Source of the DNA: Maylandia zebra | Lineage: Eukaryota; Chordata; Actinopteri; Cichliformes; Cichlidae | Length of the DNA stretch: 64,000 nucleotides | Assembly (NCBI RefSeq): GCF_041146795.1 | Contig: NC_135170.1 | Location: forward strand, 23,120,033-23,184,032 | Reading direction: 5' to 3' | Shown here: positions 15,201 through 25,243 of the stretch, in pieces | Layout of the letters: the number at the start of each line of letters is the position of its first letter | Numbering within the stretch: position 1 is the first letter of the stretch | The notes under the pieces: generated by a model | Told to the model about the DNA's origin: nothing | What the model saw: only the letters and a program-made list of their open reading frames with translations | Databases searched by the model: none | Position numbers and translations under genes: made by a program

Positions 15201-15616
15201 GGGGAAATTTTATATTTTTTCCCATTGGCTGAAAATCGGAGCAATCAAAACCATATAATACTGCAGCAAAGAGCTAATAAGCTATTTTAACACAAGTATG
15301 GTGATGTGCATCACCACAGCATCCTATCACGGCTGACAGCAGTGTGCAACCACAATGATTTCAGTCTTCACTAAGAGCCCACAGAACACTTGCATCTCCT
15401 GCTCTGAATGCTGTGCAGATTTCCAGATGCAGGAAGTTCAACATCCCTTGCAAACACGCAGGCGTTCCCCACAAAAGAGCACACCACAGAGCTAATTACC
15501 AACGCTAACGCTAGCTAGCAAATCTGCACCTATTCTGTTGCTCGCAAGCTACTCACATCTTTCTTGGCAATTTTCGGAGTGGTGTTTTTGAATTTGGAGG
15601 TCTTAAAGCGATTCAT
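1..15616 (-). CDS. coro7: coronin-7, 5' seven coding exons (partial)
   Basis: Coronin-7 is a WD40-repeat protein with two beta-propellers, acting at the Golgi/trans-Golgi in protein export and F-actin control. Seven minus-strand exons join in phase: 15616-15557 (starts MNRFKTSKFKNTTPK, the family N-terminus), 13984-13888, 13428-13348, 13179-13109, 12093-11907, 10835-10759 and 6777-6727. They encode about 208 residues of the first propeller, including DLVTDMDFSPFDD, VKLWRL, VLFHPTSSGLLAVG, AQIWDT and DKMIRVFDPRA, followed by a GT donor. The vertebrate protein is about 900 residues, so most of the gene lies to the left; no further exon was found in 1-6726. The start was chosen because upstream minus-strand sequence gives no longer coronin-like frame. 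The gene is head-to-head with dnaja3. Identification is confident; exons beyond the window are not seen. Confidence 0.93.
216..6726. other. coro7 intron 7 (no gene seen)
   Basis: No convincing exon, RNA gene or intact mobile element was found. Only short random ORFs are present. Simple repeats include a CA run at about 727-751. The region 2440-3010 is rich in GGTTGC/GCAACC-like words and may be an old repeat. Human VASN lies inside a CORO7 intron; no leucine-rich-repeat ORF was seen here. Confidence 0.5.
6778..10758. other. coro7 intron 6 with candidate conserved non-coding blocks
   Basis: No coding exon was seen. GT/CA microsatellites lie around 8030-8065. Two blocks, about 7050-7260 and 8860-9070, have the balanced, non-repetitive, homeobox-site-rich look of conserved enhancers (for example 'ggattaatttg', 'aacaatg', 'gctaattac'). 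A third AT-rich block is about 9500-9780. That is an impression from composition only. A decayed Tc1 copy is listed separately. Confidence 0.3.
10400..10680 (+). pseudogene. decayed Tc1-like transposase 3' fragment
   Basis: Read on the plus strand the region gives broken matches to the C-terminal part of Tc1 transposases: QQDND, then a WPSPDPSPTEMLW-like stretch corresponding to the canonical SPDLNPIE motif, then LKRAVHKRMP. Frames are interrupted and the segment ends near a long T tract at about 10668-10686. It lies in coro7 intron 6 and is unrelated in sequence to the intact Tc1-like element at 45213. Confidence 0.6.
11528..11547 (+). repeat. G homopolymer run preceded by T run
   Basis: A run of about twenty G follows a T-rich tract inside coro7 intron 5 (10836-11906). 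It creates spurious ORFs on both strands. Length is prone to sequencing error. Confidence 0.9.
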
Positions 15617-16107
15617 GCTGCCCTCTCAAACTGACTTTCGTGCCTTCCGGGTGTCTGTGTCGAGGTGGCTGGTACTCGGCAAAGGAGGGTTCCTTCTACA
15701 GCTGACAGTTCAGCCTTGCCGCTTAAGTGTTCGCTCGCTTTGCTCCACGGAGCTGTCCGACAGGGCGGGAGATTTGTTTCTGGATTGTTGCTGTCTTCAC
15801 GCGCTACGCCGTGTTGCAAAAGGTGTGCATCCTCTTTCGTTTGTCACTTGTTATGTTCGATATACAGAGGAAAGTCAGGGGAAATTGAATAATTTTAGCC
15901 GGTCGTGATTTATATGATGTGACTTCTTAAGCAGAATTTATTTAAAAAAAGAAAAAGTGATTTAAGTTAAATTTTCAAAGCTCATATTTTCTTGAGAGAG
16001 TGACATCTCGGATTAAACAGAATATCTTTGGGGGGGGGGGTTTAGTGGGAGACGCCCACTGTTTCCCGAACATGCGCAGAGCGTCTGGAGCGGCGGCCAG
16101 TGTAGCA
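15617..16107. promoter_or_regulatory. divergent coro7/dnaja3 promoter region
   Basis: Only 491 bases separate the coro7 start codon (minus) from the chosen dnaja3 start codon (plus), so the two genes must share this interval for 5' UTRs and promoters. No TATA box was seen for either. A G run lies at about 16031-16040. The ORFs crossing it (for example 15564-15908) overlap coro7 exon 1 on the other strand and look like chance frames. Confidence 0.6.
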
Positions 16108-19100
16108 ATGATGGCGTCCTCGGCTGCTCGTTTCTCCTCACGTTGGATTACAGTCGCCGTGTCTTCAGGACAGCGGAGAGCTGTCAGTGCTATTGTGTGC
16201 TCTGGGCATGGAGAAGTCCGGAGTTTCTCTACACTGCGGGCCGAAAAACTGTGGCGCGATGGGAGCCTGGTGTGTGGCGGAGTGGGGAAAGCGGTGACAT
16301 TGAGAGGGCTGTCAGGTAAGAGCTGTGTTAGCCATATGGTAGTAGCCTTAGCTAGGCTAGGCTAGGCTAGGCTATTCTAGGCTAATTGTTTTGAAGTTCA
16401 CTCGAATGACGCAGGGTAAGACAGCTAAATAAAAGTGCCCTCATGACGGCTCAAGCAAACACTGAAGAAAAGACGAGCTTGGAGACCGGCGTATTTTTAT
16501 GATGCACTCTCAAAGTTGATCAAATGTGATGCAGTCAGTCTTGCATACTTTGCAGCCATTAAGTTCAGTTTGCAGGAGACCGATGCCGGTGTTACATTTT
16601 GCTGTCAGACTGTAGATTTTGGCCTGGTCAGTAACTTAACACTAACATTAGACCTGTCAGTTTGACTAATTCACATGCTCCACATTTGGAGGGGGCTTTA
16701 GGGATCTGTGTTGTTTCTAGAATCTTCTGTCAGTTAGGGTTAGTCTAAGGATGCTTTCCATTCATGTCTTTTAGCATTATTTGTCACCTACACTCGCTAA
16801 CTAACCGCAGAAAACAATGTTAAACACACTAATTAGTGACACAGTTACACAAACACCTACAGAAATATCCACAGCTTACTTACATTTTTATTCCACATCT
16901 TATTTTTCAAGAATTGTGTTATTGGAATAATCCCACAGAGGAAACCATCTAACATGATCCACAATACTTCTTGTACAGTGGATTTGTGGACAGATGAGCC
17001 ACAACTTTAACTTTTTAGTTAAAAATGCACCACTGCATTTGGAGAGACATCTCATTTATCCATACATACCTCTTAGGATCACAGTGGGGCTACAGCCTAT
17101 CCCAGCTGATATAGGCTACACCCTGGACAGATTGTCAGTCCATCACAGAGCTAACGGAGAGACAAACAACCACACATTCTCAGATCCACACTCTAGTGTT
17201 ATTTGGTTGTAGATGCATCCAAGTTTTACATTAAAGCTGTCCTCCATCTGGCGTCTTTTTACTTGTCTGCATTTCTCTTTAAATGTCTTGAAACTGTACT
17301 CACACCTTTCACCCTGCTGAACAGTTCCAGGCCTCAAACCACCAAACGCTGTCTACACTCAGTCCTTTCACACAAGTGCCCCTGCCAGCAGCAAACAGGA
17401 CTTTTACCAGGTTCTTGGGGTACCTCGCACAGCAACGCAGAAGGAGATCAAGAAAGCCTACTACCAGGTCTGTTCCTGCCTGAGATGCAGCTTGAACTGA
17501 GCACAGTAGTGTTTGCAGTAGCTGACGGTGTGTTCATGTTTGCTGTCCCTCAGATGGCTAAAAAGTATCACCCTGACACCAACAAAGATGACCCACAAGC
17601 CAAGGAAAAATTTGCTCAGCTGGCTGAAGCTTATGAGGTTTGGTTTTGGGCATTAATTCTACTCTAGATTTGCTTTGCTCATTGAAACCTATGAAACATC
17701 TCCAGGTTTTACCATTATTACCTTACTTTGTTCTTCATAGGTTCTTAGTGATGAAGTGAAGAGGAAGCAGTATGATACATATGGCACAGCGGGCTTTGAT
17801 GCAGGTCAGGCGGGTAGAGGACAGCATTACTGGAGTGGACATGCCAGCAATGTGGATCCAGAGGAGCTCTTCCGCAAAATCTTTGGAGAATTCTCTGGAG
17901 GCCGCGGCTTTGGAGACTTCGGCGCCATATTTGATCAGCCACAGGAGGTTAGAGGGATATTGTGAAATAGGGTGAAGTGAAGACGAGCGATTCCTTAGCT
18001 GATTCTAATTGAAACAGTTTATTTTATCAATCAGAATGTCCTCTTCTTACATGTTTTATTTGTTTGTTTTGCCTCCCTCTCATAGTACATTATGGAGCTG
18101 ACATTTACTCAGGCAGCAAAGGGAGTCAACAAAGAGATGTCAGTTAACATCGAAACAGCCTGCCAGCGCTGTGATGGTAAAGGCCACGAGCCAGGCACTA
18201 AGGTGCAACACTGCCACAACTGCAATGGTTCTGGCATGGTAAGAGCTCCAACAATCATCTCGTTTCTATCTCTTTTTTTTTCCAAGTGTGTTATTAAACA
18301 TTAATTTTCCCCGCTATAGGAAACAGTAAATACTGGCCCATTTGTGATGCGTTCCACATGTCGGCGCTGCGGTGGCAAAGGCACGGTCATTTCCACCCCC
18401 TGCAACTCTTGTCGTGGCACGGGACAAACCAAACAGAAGAAGACGGTGATGGTTCCTGTGCCTGCAGGTCAGTCACACTCAAGTCTGTTTATCTGACTAC
18501 TGTTTACACGCTGCAAATACCTCAAGGATATGTTTGCATTCATTTTTAATGAGCAGGACCATGTGCCAAAGCAAGCTTTGCTATAGGCTGTTTCACAAAG
18601 TTATTGAAACATTGCCTAAAAGGGCAGCTTCACTGATGAACATTGAGTAAAAGATAGTTTAATCACTCAGAATTTGAAAGAATGCAAAGATAAAATTACT
18701 CTTAACTAGTTAAATACATAATGTGACTCGAGTAATGTAATCAGGGTTATTTTGGCTCCTTTTTTGTCCGTATAGTTATGCATATTAAATTGAAAATGGT
18801 CTTGTGCCAGAAAGTTAATTAGCTCTGTCCTAAATGTATAATTAAATAGTTGTGGACTGGAGGATAGTTTATCTCTGTATTGAGGTGTTTAGTCTAGAAA
18901 AACAAAATAGACATTTAATCTTAAAAATTTAAAGTATAAATGTAAGCGACATCTCCTCCTTGTACCTTTTAAAGCCTGCTGGTGTTGATCTTAATGGGAT
19001 TATTCTTTGAGATGGATCATTCCACTGTTCAAGTTAAAAGTCGTTTTAATTGATACTACATATAATGCCCTGCAGGAGTGGAGGATGGTCAGACCGTGAG

Positions 19101-20343
19101 AATGCCGGTTGGAAAGAAGGAGATCTTCATCACATTTAAGGTGGGTATTTGTTGCGCATCAGTTGCTGCTATTTAATGCTAATCTCATAGCCAGACCTTC
19201 CAGAAGGGTTTCCTTCTGAGCCTCTTTAATGGGATTGCCGTGTGATTGTGACCAGGTCCAAAAAAGTCCCATATTCAGGAGGGACGGCGCAGACATCCAC
19301 TCTGACCTTTACGTATCCGTAGCGCAAGCCATCCTGGGCGGCACAGCGAGAACACAGGGCCTATATGAAACTCTGAATTTATCTGTAAGTAGAAAGTCTT
19401 GTTACCCGAATAACAACAACTTTGGGCAACATTTCAAACACATTCAGTGTAACAATTGACTGGATTTGTCTTTAGATCCCTACAGGCATCCAGACAGACC
19501 AGAGGATCCGCCTGTCAGGGAAGGGAATTGCTCGAGTCAGTGGCTATGGCTTTGGAGATCACTACATCCACGTCAAAATTAAAATACCCAAGTAAGACTG
19601 CACTGACATCCTTGCAGTGTAATTTAAAAATGTATTAAATCACAATAAAGCTAAAACCTTGTTTTCCTGTATAGGAATCTCACAGATAGGCAAAGAGCTC
19701 TGTTGATGAGCTACGCTGAGGATGAGACGGACATAGAGGGGACAGTAAATGGTGTCACTGCCACCACCACAGGTACACAGCTTCATCTGGTTTCCTGCTT
19801 TTTTCATTACCTACTTCTACCTTCTTCTGTGGTTTTTGCTGTGTACTTCTGGTCCACTGAAATAAGATTGAGAAAGGAATTTCTGCCTAGTTGATAAACC
19901 TGGCTGATGGAGTATCAATCTCTGTCCAGGTGGGGGCAGCAGTGGTAGGCGGTCTGAGGCAGGGCAAAGAAAACATGACAACAAGGCAGAGTTGAATCAA
20001 CAAGTTGGCTTCTTCTCCAAATTAAGGAAATTATTTAGTTCGTCCTGACAGCCACAAACCAGGTAGGACTGGTTACTGATTTATGTTCATCTCTCACTGA
20101 ACCTTTTCTCGTGCTGTTGTTCACAAACAGTAAACTTTTTTAATATACTTTTTTAATACTTTGTTATCTGGTTTGTGGCTGTCGCATAAGAACACAGTGC
20201 ATTTAGCCAGTTTAGGGATGTATCAGGTGTCTGCTCCTTATCTTTTCAATTTGGCTGTTTTTCTTGTTGTCTTAAGTTCTTTTTTTTTTTCTTTTCTTTT
20301 TTTTTTGCTTCCTTTTCAAGGTAAAAGATCTTCCATGAACTGA
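16108..20343 (+). CDS. dnaja3: DnaJ homolog subfamily A member 3, mitochondrial (TID1)
   Basis: Mitochondrial Hsp40 co-chaperone that stimulates mitochondrial Hsp70. Exons: 16108-16315, 17331-17467, 17554-17637, 17741-17947, 18086-18238, 18320-18467, 19076-19140, 19256-19384, 19476-19591, 19675-19772 and 19930-20048, giving about 487 residues (human about 480). The order is a Ser/Arg-rich mitochondrial presequence; a J domain with QDFYQVLGV and the HPD motif in [11 protein letters not shown]; a Gly/Phe-rich stretch; four CXXCXGXG zinc motifs ([32 protein letters not shown]); and the C-terminal substrate domain. All junctions are GT-AG and in phase. An alternative last exon at 20321-20343 would replace the tail by a short KRSSMN end. 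Upstream in-frame ATGs at 16000 and 16072 leave the start uncertain; 16108 or 16111 fits the presequence best. Introns 1 and 6 exceed 300 bases and hold no gene. Confidence 0.95.
16350..16384 (+). repeat. GGCTA pentanucleotide minisatellite
   Basis: Four to five near-perfect GCTAG/GGCTA units plus one imperfect unit lie just inside dnaja3 intron 1, 35 bases after the exon 1 donor. Likely polymorphic in length. Confidence 0.8.
17055..17200 (+). repeat. dispersed teleost repeat fragment in dnaja3 intron 1
   Basis: Phrases such as 'cagcctatcccagctgat', 'ggctacaccctggacag' and 'ttgtcagtccatcacag' match the same common fish repeat seen (opposite sense) at the left edge of the window. It lies just upstream of dnaja3 exon 2. 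Confidence 0.6.
20321..20343 (+). CDS. dnaja3: dnaja3 alternative terminal exon coding part
   Basis: After a polypyrimidine tract and 'ttcaag', joining exon 10 (phase 1) directly to position 20321 gives Gly-Lys-Arg-Ser-Ser-Met-Asn-stop. From memory, a human DNAJA3 isoform ends in a very similar GKRSTGN tail, which suggests that skipping of exon 11 is an ancient splice choice. The resulting protein would be about 455 residues. A poly(A) signal AATAAA at 20811-20816 could serve both forms. Confidence 0.7.
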
Positions 20344-20810
20344 GAGCCTCCATCAGTGTGTCAGAAGACAAGTAGGAGGACAACGGAAAGAGGAATACTG
20401 GGATTTGGACAACTGTAGTTCTGGATGGAGTATTACAGACCTACCTACCCAGCCCTGTATCAAAAACCAAGAGGATTATGCACTTTGTACCTCTGCCAAA
20501 GTGGATCCTGGAACAAGAGACCTCTGTCGAGCATCCATAGAAGCAATGGTGATAGCAAACACTTGTAATTTCTTATGTCAATGTTAGTTTTCTATTCTTT
20601 ATCAGAAGAGAAACATAACGGTGATAACAGCATCCACATGCGCACAAATAAGTTATTGTATCCACAAAGACTTCAGGTGCAGTCTAAAGTTTTATTCAGG
20701 GTTAAACAATCCTGTTATTAATCTTTCAGTTCTGTATGCATCAGTTGTGTTTTCATGCTTGGGCTTCTCCGCTTCCTCAGCGCTGCCAGTCCTGGCAGGA
20801 TAAACATCAA

Positions 20811-20816
20811 AATAAA
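20811..20816 (+). terminator. dnaja3: dnaja3 poly(A) signal
   Basis: AATAAA about 470 bases after the alternative stop, followed by a GT-rich stretch. Further AATAAA words near 21055 and 21105 are possible distal sites. Confidence 0.5.
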
Positions 20817-22028
20817 GTTTGCTGTGGTGGGCTGGAGGTGTGTCAACAGTGGAAAGTAAAAGTCTCAGAATTATCATAGAAGATCGAACTGAACTGTTCA
20901 AACTGTGAAAACTGATTTATTCTGATCTGTCATGTTGCATTATGAGAGAGAAATTGATTTTAATCCTCAACCACAGTCCACATGTACATAAACAGCTGTA
21001 GAGCATACATTAATGCATCAATGTGCTATATAGAAGAGATACTGTACAGCTCTAATAAAGCTAGGGCCCAGAAAAAAAACCTTTTATGTAAAGTACAGAA
21101 AAAATAAAGTTCACAATGCTTTGACTCTGTCTGCACCTTAATGTTTAACATGTCTTTGTATATGCACTGATCGTTTCATTAGGTACACCCGTAAACAGAG
21201 ATGCATTACAGCGCTACTGCTCCGGCACTTTTACATTTTCACTTTTTGTTGACATTGTCATCTTTTTATTGTGTGGAGGGCATTTGTCAGAGGCAAGATT
21301 TAGAAAAGTCAGCACAGGTATTAACAGCTGTACTACATAGCTGTAAGAAATAATTGGTAAAAACTTTAGATAATATTATAACCTAACAGAAACTAAAACT
21401 AAAGAGTTTTAGTTTCTGTTTTTCAAGTTCATTTTTTCCCCCGAAAGTAGTTTTTATATTGTTTTTCAGATCTAGTTTTAATTTTGCCTCATACCCCCTC
21501 AGGGATGGAATTTGTGTGATTCTCAAGCTCTGGTCCTCTACAGGCAGATGAAAGGCTTTGTGGTGTTGATTTTAGGGTTGACAAATCTTCTATAATAACC
21601 CTGTGAAATTGCAAATATTTCATCAAATCACGAGAGGTGGTTTCTGTCCAAGGCAACAATCTCTATCCTTCATTGATAATACTGTATGGTTCAAAAACAT
21701 AAAGACAACAGCAGGGTACCAAAACACTATTACTGCTGGAGAAACACACACACACACACACACTTTAAGCAGGATGAGAAAGAAGATCCTGCAGAGCCTG
21801 GGTTCCATGGCGATGAAGGATTTAGCGCGTGTAATCAGCCAAAACTATAGAAATTATTCGCTTTTTTCTGACTCTTTATACCCTTTTTTAGTCTTATGTA
21901 TGAGTAATGATGAGCTCATTCACTTTGTTTTATATGTGTAAATGAGTAAACTCATTCCCACACAAAGTGTCTACATTACCCTGTGCAACAAAAAGGTGAT
22001 GAGCGAAAATAAAGGAGCATCTCTCAAA

Positions 22029-22756
22029 GGCTACGTTCACACTGCAGGTGTTAATGCTCAATTCCGATTTTTTGATCAAATCCGATGTTTTTGTCTGCTT
22101 GTTCACACTACAAATAAAATGTGCCAGCAAACGTGCTCTAGTGTGAACGCTCAAAGCGGCCCGCATGCGCAAAAGAACGTCACACATAACGCGCTCTGTT
22201 TAGACCCACAGCAAACAATATTGTTTGATTGATGGCCCTTAAAATAAAGACTTCGGACTTCGTTTCCCAATTTTTGCTTTAAGTTATTTTGTTATTTACA
22301 TAATAATGTAGATAACCTAATAATTATCCTTATTGCTGTTTTAGAGAGGAGCGGTGCTTCAAAGGATAGTTGCAGATTTCTGTCAGAATCTACAGATTAT
22401 ACAGTACAAATAAAACGTTCACGTTTCTCCAACGTTGTCTTCCCAACAGTTTCACTGACATCTACGCTGGATGGCCAGGAAGCGTTTGCGATGTCTTCTC
22501 CGGCGCTGATAATTGGTGTGTGTCTTGTGTCAGTGATGTAAAAGACGGATTTAATGCGACATGACCGTTCAAACAGCAGTCGCTTTCTAAAACATCGGAT
22601 ATGTATCGGATTCAGTACCACATACGAAAGTGACCCATCGGATTTGAAAATATCGGATTTGTGCCGTTCACACTGTCATACCATGATCGGATATGGGTCG
22701 CATAGTGTCAAAAAAATCGGATTTGATGCGCTTTCGCCTGCAGTGTGAACGTAGCC
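22029..22756 (+). mobile_element. non-autonomous PIF/Harbinger-type DNA transposon
   Basis: A perfect 20-base terminal inverted repeat (GGCTACGTTCACACTGCAGG at 22029-22048, its complement at 22737-22756) is flanked by AAA on both sides, which fits the 3-base target duplication of the PIF/Harbinger superfamily. The 728-base element keeps a transposase relic: a plus-strand frame around 22448-22482 reads FTDIYAGWPGSV, a signature of the Harbinger DDE nuclease, with a Cys where the canonical protein has His (GSVHD). Six ATCGGAT heptamers sit near the right end (22594, 22605, 22637, 22652, 22686, 22716) and complementary copies near the left end, probably transposase binding sites. It lacks a full transposase or Myb-like ORF, so it would need help in trans. 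Confidence 0.85.
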
Positions 22757-23368
22757 AAAGGTGTGCCAACATTAAACTTTAATTCAAAATCCAAAGAGGC
22801 AAGCATACCCTCCATCTGTTTTCTCTCGTTTTGTGGAGTGGTGGAGGACAGCACTATGAGTAACATAACCTGGCACCTACAATTCATCTGTTATTAGACC
22901 TTTAGGTGACAATGAATGTATACAACAAATCCATCTCATGTTTTACCCAAAATCGTATAATTACTGTAGCTGTATGATAGAAAAGGCAAACAAACAAAGG
23001 AGCAACTACAAGTCAAAAAGAATGTTTTATTTCTTCATGAAAACAAAACATGTCTTTTTTCATTACTGAAAGCATAACATACAGTTTTTCCCCACTCTCA
23101 TACAAAGAGATTACTCTAGCCAGTTACTAGTAAAGCTCCAGTTAGATACAGATAAGGATTAAGAGCAGAGTCAATGAAAATGCAAGAAAATCAGAAATAC
23201 ATATGACTCAGGCAATCACTCCACGTTTAATCTATGATAATAGGTCCAAAACTACTGAATCATTTTGACACTAGCATTATAAAATGGTATTACGTGGAAA
23301 CTACAGGAGCGTATCAGCCTATCCCTGTATTTGTCCTCCATATATGATGCATAAAGCCATCTGTCATC

Positions 23369-23406
23369 AAAAAATACTGCACATCCACTTATGTGCAGTA
23401 TTTTTT
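23369..23406. repeat. perfect 16-bp inverted repeat (hairpin)
   Basis: The arm at 23369-23384 (A-run then TACTGCACAT) is exactly complementary to 23391-23406, separated by the six-base loop CCACTT. It could fold as a stable RNA stem if transcribed, or be a relic of a very small palindromic element. It is shorter than a usual microRNA precursor. Confidence 0.75.
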
Positions 23407-24274
23407 GTTTTTTTTGGTTCTCTGTGCCTCAAGTGCTTTAAGTTAAAAAATACCGTTACTGTGTTAGGATAAAGATTATACTTCAACCACAAAATACATA
23501 CAGTACACACTTCTCTGTGCTTAAAAAAACAAAATAAAACTCAATATAGGTGATCATCCCACTTCGTACATTCACAATGCATACTGATGCATCCAGAACG
23601 AATGGACACATAAATAAGTGCTGAGCTGCTGAAGGTATTCTCACACAAATTCATCTCATGAAAGAATGTGGATGAAGCGTCATTAGTACAAAAATACAAT
23701 CTTCCTCTTAAAACAGCCGCACGCACCTCTGTCCTAATATAGGCTCCCGTTTGCCAGTAAAGCTGAATTATTACAGTGAATTATTCATATTGGATAGTTA
23801 AGCTCTGCAATCAAACCAACAGGCAGGTTTGTTTGGTTTTGTTGAACAAATACAAGGTGCACTGTCACATAATTCTGAAAACAGAGAAATTATACAATTG
23901 AACATGCACCAGGAGAGATTAAAATATCCTGTATATGTTATTAGTATGTGAAGACTGATTATTAATCAAGCTTTTAACTGCTATCGCCCGTCTCAAAAAA
24001 CAAACCGTTTGGAAATATTTGAAGCTGAAGCTTAATGGATTAATGAAATTTGGGTTTTCCCATTAACTTTGCAACTGAATTACTGTGCAGAAATAAAGAT
24101 AATTATATACGAGGAGTCAAAGTTTACATTTCCAAATAATCTTCTTACTAAAGGCTTCAGTAGAAATCTAAAGTGCACAGCGAACTTTACTAATCACACA
24201 ATTAACTCACTCTATGTTCAATTTATTATTAAGGAATAAATACTAAACAGCCAGATACAGTTGTGGAACGAAAT

Positions 24275-24886
24275 TGTCACGGTCCCCGTGTCTCTCTGGT
24301 TGGCCCACGCTGGCTACAGGTTTTGTTGTTGTTAGTTTTAGTTTTTTGTCTCTCCTCCTCCTCTCTGCCTGGGTGGAGCTCATTACGGGCTCTCACTCTT
24401 GGCCCACGCACCCCTGTGGATGGTGTCCACCTGCGGCTGATCTGGCTGATTTCCTCAGCTGCTATTTAAGGCAGTGGCACAGAGCAGCTCACCGCTGGAA
24501 CGTCGAACCACCTGAGTTCGTGCTCGCGGCATATTCAAAGAAGAATCGCTTACACGTGTTTTATGTTGTGGAACTAACCTTGACCTTCTGTCTGTAGATT
24601 CTGGACCGAATCACCGGACCTGTCCAAGTGGGGCAGTGTGTGGAGTGTTGGAGCGAGTGCGGCTGAAGAGGAGTGCGTGTGTGCGGAGGAGCGGTGGCGG
24701 TGACTGAGTGGAAGAGGAAGCGTGTGTGTGGATCCCCCCCCCCCCCTTCTCTCCCTGGAGCCCTGGACCCCCTCCCAACTCACTGTACATATATTTTGCA
24801 CTAAGGTGATCCCTATTGTAAATAAATCCCCTTTTTGTTTCCTTGAAAGAACTGTCTGCGCGTGGGTCCGTTCAGTAGCCATGACA
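24275..24886 (+). mobile_element. solo LTR of a gypsy-like LTR retrotransposon
   Basis: The 612-base unit begins TGTCACGG and ends CCATGACA, the TG...CA form of LTRs. It is flanked by a perfect 5-base target duplication GAAAT (24270-24274 and 24887-24891). It contains a TATA-like TATTTAAG near 24462 and an AATAAA near 24820, giving a plus-strand orientation. A C run lies at about 24738-24749. No gag/pol or second LTR is present, so this is what recombination between two LTRs leaves. Assignment to gypsy rather than another LTR group is a guess from 5-base duplication and termini. Confidence 0.85.
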
Positions 24887-25243
24887 GAAATGTCACTTCA
24901 GTAAGAAAATAGGAGATCTACATGAGGTCTCGAGATACGACCAAATGCAACTGGAAGGACACAGATTGGAGGGATAATGCAGGAGGAGGTAGAGAATTTA
25001 AAAGATGAATAAATCTAGCGTGATGGATGGAATTATATTGGTCCTATAGATCATTTTGCTTGAATTTAACTGTTCCATATTTTTGTAAGCTTACATTATT
25101 ATGCAATATGTAACAATAAATAAACTTGGACCACAAGCTATGACACGGTCCACATCTCGTGGAAAGATCTCAGTGTCCTTTACTGTCCTTCCTGTTACAG
25201 TCCTCTTTTCACACAGCAGCAGAGTGGCAGACGGAGCGACAGA

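Larger units (their letters stand above)
20820..25243. other. dnaja3-hmox2 convergent intergenic interval
   Basis: The two genes converge here. It holds a PIF/Harbinger-derived element (22029-22756), a short perfect hairpin (23369-23406) and a solo LTR (24275-24886), all listed separately. A CA run lies near 21743-21762. The minus-strand complement of 23020-23030 contains AATAAA and could end a long hmox2 3' UTR; that is inference. No additional protein gene was seen. Confidence 0.5.

Noticed and set aside
15564-15908. 114-codon plus-strand ORF at the coro7 start
   Set aside because: It is antisense to coro7 exon 1 and its 5' UTR. The minus strand encodes the coronin N-terminus, so this is a shadow.
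24263-24597. Plus-strand ORFs of 68 and 107 codons with a hydrophobic start
   Set aside because: They lie inside the solo LTR; LTRs do not normally encode proteins and no env or accessory similarity was seen.
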